Source: Chlamydiota bacterium
Lineage (GTDB): Bacteria > Chlamydiota > Chlamydiia > Chlamydiales > SM23-39
Direction of reading: 5' to 3'
Length of the DNA stretch: 11,383 bases
Assembly: GCA_021772165.1 (NCBI GenBank)
Contig: JAJFMM010000225.1
Span: 1 to 11,383, forward strand
Part shown: positions 6,709 to 11,383 of the stretch, piece by piece
Layout of the letters: the number at the start of each line of letters is the position of its first letter
Numbering within the stretch: position 1 is the stretch's first letter
The notes under the pieces: model-generated
What the model saw: the letters and a program-made list of their open reading frames with translations, nothing else
Told to the model about the DNA's origin: nothing
Databases searched by the model: none
Translations under genes and position numbers: made by a program

Positions 6709-7325
6709 GAACGACAAAAAAACAGCGCGCCGAGCTCGTCGACTCCATTCTTGAAAAAACCATTCCCCATCCGGCAATTCCCCTCAAGCATCAGGACCCC
6801 TACACTCTGCTCGTTGCAGTGCTTCTCTCGGCACAGTGCACCGACGATCGCGTCAATCAAGTTACACCCAAACTCTTCGCTTTAGCAGATACCCCTGAGA
6901 AAATGGCCTCTCTCGAGCCGAAAGAGGTCGAAGAGATCATCCGCCCCTGTGGATTAGCTCCAACAAAATCAAAAGCTATTGTGCAACTCTCAACCGATCT
7001 TGTTGCTCATCATAAGGGAGAAGTTCCTGCGTCATTGGAAGAGTTGGAGAAGCTGCCCGGAGTGGGGCATAAAACAGCATCTGTTGTGATGATACAAGCC
7101 TTCCAGCAACCCGCTTTTCCCGTCGATACGCACATTCATCGCTGTGCGAAACGCTGGGGACTGAGTAATGGAGCCAATGTGGTGCAAACGGAGCGGGATC
7201 TTAAAAAGCTTTTTCCCAAAAGTCGCTGGGCTAAGCTTCATCTACAAATCATTCTATTCGCCCGTAAATATTGTCCTGCGCGTGGGCATCACAAAGACGA
7301 CTGTCCCATCTGCCGAGAAATGTAA
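6705..7325 (+). CDS. nth: Endonuclease III (Nth), DNA glycosylase/AP lyase with atypical cysteine tail
   Basis: Nth removes oxidised pyrimidines and cleaves the abasic site in base-excision repair. The 206-residue protein has the family opening DPYTLLVAVLLSAQCTDDRVN (31-51), the helix-hairpin-helix LEKLPGVGHKTAS (114-126) with the Schiff-base Lys K123, and VDTHIHR (140-146) with the catalytic Asp D141. The C-terminus is unusual. The canonical [4Fe-4S] ligand pattern is C-X6-C-X2-C-X5-C. Here I see C190-X9-C200-X2-C203, and the protein stops three residues later, so the fourth Cys is absent and the first spacing is longer. By memory chlamydial Nth proteins have a similar CPAR..H...CPIC ending, so this is probably genuine rather than a frameshift. 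It starts in an ATGA overlap with mnmE and ends 7 bp from a convergent gene. Confidence 0.95.
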   Translation: MRTTKKQRAELVDSILEKTIPHPAIPLKHQDPYTLLVAVLLSAQCTDDRVNQVTPKLFALADTPEKMASLEPKEVEEIIRPCGLAPTKSKAIVQLSTDLVAHHKGEVPASLEELEKLPGVGHKTASVVMIQAFQQPAFPVDTHIHRCAKRWGLSNGANVVQTERDLKKLFPKSRWAKLHLQIILFARKYCPARGHHKDDCPICREM

Positions 7326-7338
7326 ATCTGCTTTACAT
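7320..7338. repeat. Inverted repeat spanning both convergent stop codons
   Basis: ATGTAAA (7320-7326) and TTTACAT (7332-7338) form a perfect 7-bp stem around the loop TCTGC. The arms contain the last codon and stop of nth on the plus strand and of the serine hydrolase on the minus strand; both end ATG-TAA. It could help both transcripts end, but the stem has only one G-C pair and no following T-tract, so a true intrinsic terminator is doubtful. Confidence 0.4.
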
Positions 7339-8388
7339 ATCGAAGGTATTCACTAGACCGGAAGTGATCTGCTCTGGATTCACGGCACTATTGTTACACA
7401 AGACCACGATGTAAATCTCCCTCTCGGGATAAAAACAGAAGTGAGATCGATACCCTACAATACGACCTGGGTGATGAATTTCAAGCGTCCCTGAAGAGTC
7501 GTCGATAAATAGACCATAACCATAACTGCCGCGAGAATTGAGAGTGTTGGGGACGGGAGTTGTCATTCGTTTCAGAATTTCGGGACTGAATAGCTCCGGT
7601 CTTTCACCTGCAAGTACACGACTCCACTCATACATATCTCCTGTAGTCGTGATTAAACCGCCATCCGACGGTGAGACCGGGTCATATTTCACAGGATCTT
7701 TGATGAGCATCTGCTGCTCTTCACTCCAGCGATACCCTACGGCATGATTCTTCTTTAGTAGATAGCCCTCTTCATGAATAAAAGAGGCAGACATTCCTAG
7801 CGGATCAAAGATGTATTTGCGAATGACCTCTCCGTAACGAAGGCCCGTTACCTGCTCAAGGATCGTTCCTAAAAGAGCGTAGCCCAGATTACAATAATAC
7901 CAACTCGTTCCCGGTTCAAACTCCAACTCTTTTTCTTGGGATTCGCGAATCATTGCGATCATCTCATCCTGACCACAAAAACCATTGGTCTCAAGATTGC
8001 AATGGGATTCATCAAAGTCGACAATGCCACCTGTATGTGAAAGCAGATGATGCAGGGTCACTTTTTCCCAACGCTTGCATTGATACTCATTCGGAAGGTA
8101 GCGATTGATGGATGCATTTAAATCCAGAGTGCCTTCTTCCCAAAGCTTCAGAATGGCTGCGGCAGTAAATTGCTTGACTAATGAACAAGCGTGAAAGAGG
8201 GTATCCGGTTGATTTGCATCCTCAGTTGAAGCCCTCCCATAACCTTTATTCAGGAGTACTTCCCCTCGATGCACGACGAGTACTGCTCCTGAAAAATGCT
8301 CACGCTCGACCGCTTCTTGCAGAAAGCTTTCTAAAATGTCAGACGGCTGGCTACCGAAAAGCAGCAAAGCCACAAGGATCACAATCAT
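7333..8388 (-). CDS. Serine hydrolase of the beta-lactamase / class C penicillin-binding fold (PF00144 type)
   Basis: The 351-residue protein begins with a short hydrophobic segment (residues 2-12), probably a weak signal peptide that would place it in the periplasm. The active-site set of the family is complete. S69-x-x-K72 is in CSLVKQFTA, with S69 the nucleophile. Y165-C-N167 is in WYYCNLGYALLG. H306-x-G308 is in HHPGRIVGY, in the place of KTG. LHHLLSHTGGI (112-122) and FDPLGMSAS are further family marks. Members include D,D-peptidases, esterases and peptide hydrolases, so the substrate cannot be assigned; resistance to beta-lactams should not be assumed. The ATG at 8388 lies 15 bp after the psd stop in the same frame, suggesting the last gene of a GNAT-psd-hydrolase operon. 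No clear Shine-Dalgarno sequence is visible. It is not part of the Chlamydia psd neighbourhood as I remember it. Confidence 0.88.
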   Translation of the reverse strand: MIVILVALLLFGSQPSDILESFLQEAVEREHFSGAVLVVHRGEVLLNKGYGRASTEDANQPDTLFHACSLVKQFTAAAILKLWEEGTLDLNASINRYLPNEYQCKRWEKVTLHHLLSHTGGIVDFDESHCNLETNGFCGQDEMIAMIRESQEKELEFEPGTSWYYCNLGYALLGTILEQVTGLRYGEVIRKYIFDPLGMSASFIHEEGYLLKKNHAVGYRWSEEQQMLIKDPVKYDPVSPSDGGLITTTGDMYEWSRVLAGERPELFSPEILKRMTTPVPNTLNSRGSYGYGLFIDDSSGTLEIHHPGRIVGYRSHFCFYPEREIYIVVLCNNSAVNPEQITSGLVNTFDM

Positions 8389-8403
8389 AGGATGCAGTAA
8401 TTG

Positions 8404-9312
8404 TTATTTTTTCTTGCCGAGAGGAGAGCCAAATAGAGCTCTTGTTTCAAGAAAACGCGAGGAATTTTCGACAAGATCCGGTTCAAACTCGATGCGTCCT
8501 TTTTCAAAAAGAAGAACGATGCAAGAGCCTCCGAAAGAAAAGTAGCCCTTCTCATCGCCTTTTTTCACACTGGTGTCGGACTGATACGTCTGATGAACCG
8601 TCCCTACGCATGTTGCCCCAACCTCGATCATTGAAACGGTCCCGAATTCTTCCGATTCAATTTCTGTAATGACTCTTTTATTCTCCCACAAAATCGAGAG
8701 TTTTTTCCCCAAAGCGACAGGATTAACGGAATAGAGAGTGCCTTTAATCAACTGGGAAGGAAACGCTGTACCGCTGACAGGGAAGTGAAAGCGATGGTAA
8801 TCGGTAGGGCAAAGACGAACAATGACCATGGAGCCTTCTGAATACCTCTTACCCCAAGCTTCTTCCTGCAAAAAGGATCCCAACTCGAACTCCTGTCCTT
8901 TCACATAAAAGCCATCAGCTTCCTTGATCTTCGGATAAACAAGATAGCGGCCATCTGCTGGAAGTGTTGCATAGTCAGGACGTGAATCAATTGGTCTGCA
9001 TTCCGGCTTGAGCTTTCGAATGAAAAAATCGTTAAAAGAGCGATAGGTATCGACTGAATCAGAAAATTCCGATGTGTCTACATGATAGGACTGGATGAAG
9101 GGTTCAATTTTTTTTCGAGAGCTCTCTCTCTTTTGTAAAAAACCATAAATCCGAGAAAAAAGAGGAACTCTTGCAAGAAGAGGGAGAAAGAGAAAGGCAA
9201 ACAGCTTCGAGAGCGTCGATGTTCCGTAGAGCAAGGAGAGCGCTCGACGGCCATAGACTTTCTCGACGCAAGATTCGCCGGTAGAACGTTCAATATAGCG
9301 GATGTCATCCAT
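8404..9312 (-). CDS. psd: Phosphatidylserine decarboxylase proenzyme
   Basis: Psd converts phosphatidylserine to phosphatidylethanolamine at the inner membrane. It is a pyruvoyl enzyme made by self-cleavage. From ATG 9312 the protein has 302 residues, close to chlamydial Psd. The frame is open 51 codons further up, but that part overlaps the acetyltransferase gene and is unlike Psd. YRSFNDFFIRKLKPECRPID (90-109) is the family hallmark. LPADG supplies D120, DYHRFHFPVSG contains H176, and GTVHQTY contains H240. The self-cleavage site is FGGSC: cleavage between G262 and S263 would leave a 262-residue beta chain and a 40-residue pyruvoyl alpha chain. Residue 264 is Cys where Thr is usual. Hydrophobic residues near 24-49 probably bind the membrane. 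The start overlaps the GNAT stop by 8 bp, without a clear Shine-Dalgarno sequence, which suggests translational coupling. Confidence 0.95.
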   Translation of the reverse strand: MDDIRYIERSTGESCVEKVYGRRALSLLYGTSTLSKLFAFLFLPLLARVPLFSRIYGFLQKRESSRKKIEPFIQSYHVDTSEFSDSVDTYRSFNDFFIRKLKPECRPIDSRPDYATLPADGRYLVYPKIKEADGFYVKGQEFELGSFLQEEAWGKRYSEGSMVIVRLCPTDYHRFHFPVSGTAFPSQLIKGTLYSVNPVALGKKLSILWENKRVITEIESEEFGTVSMIEVGATCVGTVHQTYQSDTSVKKGDEKGYFSFGGSCIVLLFEKGRIEFEPDLVENSSRFLETRALFGSPLGKKK

Positions 9313-9874
9313 TTGAAGAGAGATTAGCATAATGCAAATAGATTTTTTCAAGGTTTTTACATTCATTGCGTAAAAGAGAATAGAGACAAAGATCGAGGTA
9401 GCGCCCTTTGTGAAAAAGAGATTCGCGTGCAATGCCCTCGAATTGAAAGCCGCATTTCTGCGCAACGCGGATAGCGGGTTTCAGATAGTCGGGGACAGCA
9501 ATCTGCAACCGTTGTACTTTTTTTGTAGAGAACAGATAGGAGCAAAAAAGATCGAGCGCATCGCTCATGATTCCTATGCCCCGCTCATTTTCACGAAAAA
9601 TCAAGAAGCGAAGAGACAGGCAATCAAAAAGCTCCGCTCTTTCAAACCAGATCGCCCCAATGATTCGATTGTCATTCGGTGCGGTTAGAAGAATAGTTCC
9701 TCGATCGCCCGTCCAAAGCCCCGTCTCCTCAAATTCTTTTTTGAACTGCTTCTCAGAAAGGAGGGATGCAGGAAGATACTCGCCACGGACTCGCAGCGAG
9801 TCAAAGTGAGCATACAACTCCTCTAAATCTTTTTCCTTCACCGTTCGAAGATGAGTAATCTTTCCTTCAATCAT
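9305..9874 (-). CDS. GNAT-family N-acetyltransferase (RimJ/RimL-like)
   Basis: The 189-residue protein has the GNAT order: strand/helix entry (THLRTVKEKDLEELYAHF, 7-24), central strands with RIIGAIWFE (70-78), an acetyl-CoA pyrophosphate loop ENERGIGIMSDA (95-106), and the late motif AIRVAQKCGFQFEGIARES (134-152) followed by RYLDLCLYSLLR. The end of this pattern is typical of the RimJ/RimL group, which acetylates protein N-termini, but the usual N..S pair before the K.GF motif is not conserved, so the substrate is open. The ATG at 9874 is the only reasonable start. A TATAAT lies only 8 nt upstream of it, leaving almost no leader. It heads a probable operon with psd and the serine hydrolase and diverges from secA. 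Confidence 0.87.
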   Translation of the reverse strand: MIEGKITHLRTVKEKDLEELYAHFDSLRVRGEYLPASLLSEKQFKKEFEETGLWTGDRGTILLTAPNDNRIIGAIWFERAELFDCLSLRFLIFRENERGIGIMSDALDLFCSYLFSTKKVQRLQIAVPDYLKPAIRVAQKCGFQFEGIARESLFHKGRYLDLCLYSLLRNECKNLEKIYLHYANLSSNG

Positions 9875-9882
9875 AATTACAT

Positions 9883-9888
9883 ATTATA
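9883..9888 (-). promoter_or_regulatory. Possible -10 box for the GNAT-psd operon
   Basis: On the minus strand the sequence reads TATAAT at 9888-9883, 8 nt before ATG 9874. A TTGAAA at 9917-9912 is 23 bp upstream, too far for a standard -35. If used, transcription would start within a few bases of the start codon, giving a leaderless or nearly leaderless mRNA; this agrees with the lack of a Shine-Dalgarno sequence. Confidence 0.3.
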
Positions 9889-9967
9889 TAGACCAGTGCA
9901 AATAAGAGATATTTCAAGTAATTAATGCATCAACTGTAATTTTTACTTGAAAAACCACAGCAAATCC

Positions 9968-9996
9968 TTGTGGAAAATGCTCTTTCCGTCTAAAAT
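9968..9996 (+). promoter_or_regulatory. Probable secA promoter
   Basis: TTGTGG (9968-9973) and TAAAAT (9991-9996) are separated by exactly 17 bp, matching sigma70 consensus at 3/6 and 5/6 positions. Transcription would start near 10003, about 20 nt before the secA ATG. It lies in the 149-bp divergent gap between the acetyltransferase gene and secA. Confidence 0.5.
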
Positions 9997-10007
9997 TCTT
10001 TAAGAAT
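9995..10007. repeat. Palindrome ATTCTT-T-AAGAAT at the secA transcription start
   Basis: A perfect 6-bp inverted repeat with a one-base centre begins in the last two bases of the -10 box and covers the expected start of secA transcription. The position would suit a repressor site; the short spacer is too small for an RNA hairpin loop. Palindromes this short do occur by chance in AT-rich spacers. Confidence 0.35.
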
Positions 10008-10023
10008 AGCCCAGTAGAGATCA

Positions 10024-11383
10024 ATGTTTGCTTTTTTGAAGAAAATATTCGGCACTGCCCAATCGCGTATCGTCAAGAAATATGCACGCCTCCTTCCCCG
10101 GATCAACTCCTGGGAAGAACAATTCCAATCTCTCTCAGACGAAGAGCTGCGACACAAGACCTTAGAATTCAAAGAGCGTCTTGCAAAGGGTGAATCGCTA
10201 GAATCTCTACTTCCGGAAGCTTACGGAGCGGTCAAAAACGTCTGCCGCCGCATGTGTGGATCTGATGTTCACGTCTCTGGGTACGATCAAAAATGGGACA
10301 TGGTTCCCTATGACGTACAGCTTCTCGGTGCTATTGCGATGTTCAACGGCTCGATCGCAGAAATGCAGACAGGTGAAGGAAAAACTTTAACCGCCTCCCT
10401 TCCACTCTATCTGTATGCGATTACTGGAAAGCCTGTCCACCTGATCACAGTCAACGACTACCTCGCCAAACGCGATTGCGAATGGATCGGAACGATCTTC
10501 CGTCGCCTCGGCCTTACAGTAGCTTCTCTAACCAATGACGTCCCTCCTCAAAAGAGAAAAGAGGTCTACGCAAACGACATCGTTTATGGAACAGCTTCTG
10601 AATTCGGCTTTGATTACCTGCGCGACAACTCAATGGCGATGCACAAGAACGAACAAGTTCAGCGAGGACATCACTTCGCGATGATCGATGAAATCGATTC
10701 GATTCTTGTCGACGAAGCACGTACACCGCTCATCATTTCAGGTCCCGTTCCAGAAAGCCGTCAGATGTATGACGAACTCAAAGAGGGCATCTCACATCTC
10801 GTTCGCATCCAGAGAGACTTTTGCAATAAGCTCGCCACAGAAGCGCGCCGTACCCTCGATTCTCTAGGCTCTCTCGAGGAAAGAGAAACACCTATCAAGC
10901 TCTCCAAAAACGATTCTGCAAAGCAGCAAGACGCCTTTAAAAAGCTCTGGCTTGTCGGCAAAGGAACGCCTCGCAACAAGATCCTCAAGCGGATCAAGGA
11001 AAACCCAGATCTCCGCGCGGACATCGACAAATGGGAAACCTATTTCTTTGGCGATCAGAATAAGGAAGAGAAATTCGAAACTCTGGCTGAACTCTACATT
11101 GTCGTTGACGAGCGCAATAATGAGTATGAGCTAACCGATAGAGGCATTCGCGAGTGGAGCGAAAACGGTCAGGGATCGGATGACTTCACCATGCTCGATC
11201 TAGGCCACGAATATTCCATCATCGACACCAATGACTCGCTTTCCGAACAGGAAAAGTTGAAGGAAAAAGTTCAGCTGCGCGAGAACGATGCGAAGAGAAA
11301 AGAGCGCTCTCACAACCTGCGCCAGATGCTCCGAGCCAACCTTCTCATGGAGACGGATATCGATTACATCATTCAAGAAAACA
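10024..11383 (+). CDS. secA: Protein translocase ATPase SecA, N-terminal half (runs off window)
   Basis: SecA is the cytosolic ATPase that pushes preproteins through SecYEG. Translation from ATG 10024 stays open for 453 codons to the window end. The opening MFAFLKKIFGTAQSR with IN.WE is typical of SecA. Nucleotide-binding domain 1 has MQTGEGKTL with Walker A G117-T121, the TVNDYLAKRD segment, GTASEFGFDYLRDN, and the DEAD-type box MIDEIDSILVDEARTPLIISG beginning at M220. The following preprotein-crosslinking domain is long: about 200 residues separate the SGP motif (near 240) from the DIDYI segment (near 445), roughly twice the E. coli spacing as I remember it. The extra part is charged and Lys/Glu-rich, consistent with the longer SecA of Chlamydiae and Bacteroidetes. 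The ribosome-binding site is weak. secA beside psd matches Chlamydia gene order by memory. Confidence 0.97.
   Translation, partial: MFAFLKKIFGTAQSRIVKKYARLLPRINSWEEQFQSLSDEELRHKTLEFKERLAKGESLESLLPEAYGAVKNVCRRMCGSDVHVSGYDQKWDMVPYDVQLLGAIAMFNGSIAEMQTGEGKTLTASLPLYLYAITGKPVHLITVNDYLAKRDCEWIGTIFRRLGLTVASLTNDVPPQKRKEVYANDIVYGTASEFGFDYLRDNSMAMHKNEQVQRGHHFAMIDEIDSILVDEARTPLIISGPVPESRQMYDELKEGISHLVRIQRDFCNKLATEARRTLDSLGSLEERETPIKLSKNDSAKQQDAFKKLWLVGKGTPRNKILKRIKENPDLRADIDKWETYFFGDQNKEEKFETLAELYIVVDERNNEYELTDRGIREWSENGQGSDDFTMLDLGHEYSIIDTNDSLSEQEKLKEKVQLRENDAKRKERSHNLRQMLRANLLMETDIDYIIQEN

Noticed and set aside
7311..7356. Frameshift at the end of nth that would add another Cys
   Set aside because: The +1 frame gives CKSALHIEGIH after the CPIC region, but the added Cys does not restore X5 spacing. 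The short CPIC ending also agrees with what I recall of chlamydial Nth.
9111..9190. Run of GA/CT-rich sequence in psd
   Set aside because: It encodes the Arg/Lys/Glu-rich region of Psd next to the membrane-binding segment, and similar purine runs occur across the whole window.
9313..9465. 51-codon N-terminal extension of psd
   Set aside because: It lies inside the acetyltransferase gene in another frame. Psd homology begins at the ATG at 9312, which gives the expected length of about 300 residues.
1..11383. CRISPR array, tRNA, insertion sequence or phage module
   Set aside because: Reading both strands showed no regularly spaced repeats, no tRNA-like cloverleaf in the spacers and no transposase or integrase motifs. 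All large spacers are promoter-sized gaps between housekeeping genes.

Overview
The window looks like a chromosomal segment from a member of the Chlamydiae, most likely a non-Chlamydiaceae ('environmental') lineage. The 302-residue phosphatidylserine decarboxylase closely resembles the chlamydial enzyme as I remember it, including an SPLGKKK-type C-terminus. The neighbourhoods mnmE-nth and psd-secA, and the unknown-gene-ruvC-ruvA order, match my recollection of Chlamydia gene order (CT697-CT701 and CT501-CT503). Two GT9 heptosyltransferase-type genes and a penicillin-binding/beta-lactamase-fold serine hydrolase are not expected in Chlamydiaceae, which have a Kdo-only LPS core. The assignment is inference; no rRNA or other decisive marker is present.

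Layout. Positions 1-2888 (minus strand) hold an envelope-sugar operon read right to left: waaF-type heptosyltransferase, a second GT9 protein, then a UDP-sugar pyrophosphorylase cut by the window edge. The three genes overlap one another. A 116-bp divergent intergenic region follows. It has a good TATAAT box flanked by two copies of TTAATTAA and leads into 3005-4192 (+), a 395-residue protein I cannot assign. Then on the plus strand come ruvC, ruvA (49-bp overlap), mnmE and nth (ATGA overlap): Holliday-junction processing, tRNA wobble-uridine modification and base-excision repair. nth ends 7 bp from a convergent minus-strand group read right to left: GNAT acetyltransferase, psd (8-bp overlap), then the serine hydrolase (15-bp gap). 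At the right edge secA reads out of the window on the plus strand from its own promoter in a 149-bp divergent gap.

The genes are mostly core housekeeping: LPS or glycan assembly, recombination and repair, tRNA modification, phosphatidylethanolamine synthesis and protein export. I found no tRNA or rRNA, CRISPR array, insertion sequence, phage gene or clear intrinsic terminator. Coding density is high and no gene-free stretch exceeds 150 bp. I do not see a previously undescribed multi-gene system. The items most worth a second look are the incomplete Fe-S cysteine set of Nth, the paired TTAATTAA boxes upstream of the unassigned protein, that protein itself, the hairpin over the nth/hydrolase stop codons, and the heptosyltransferase pair.
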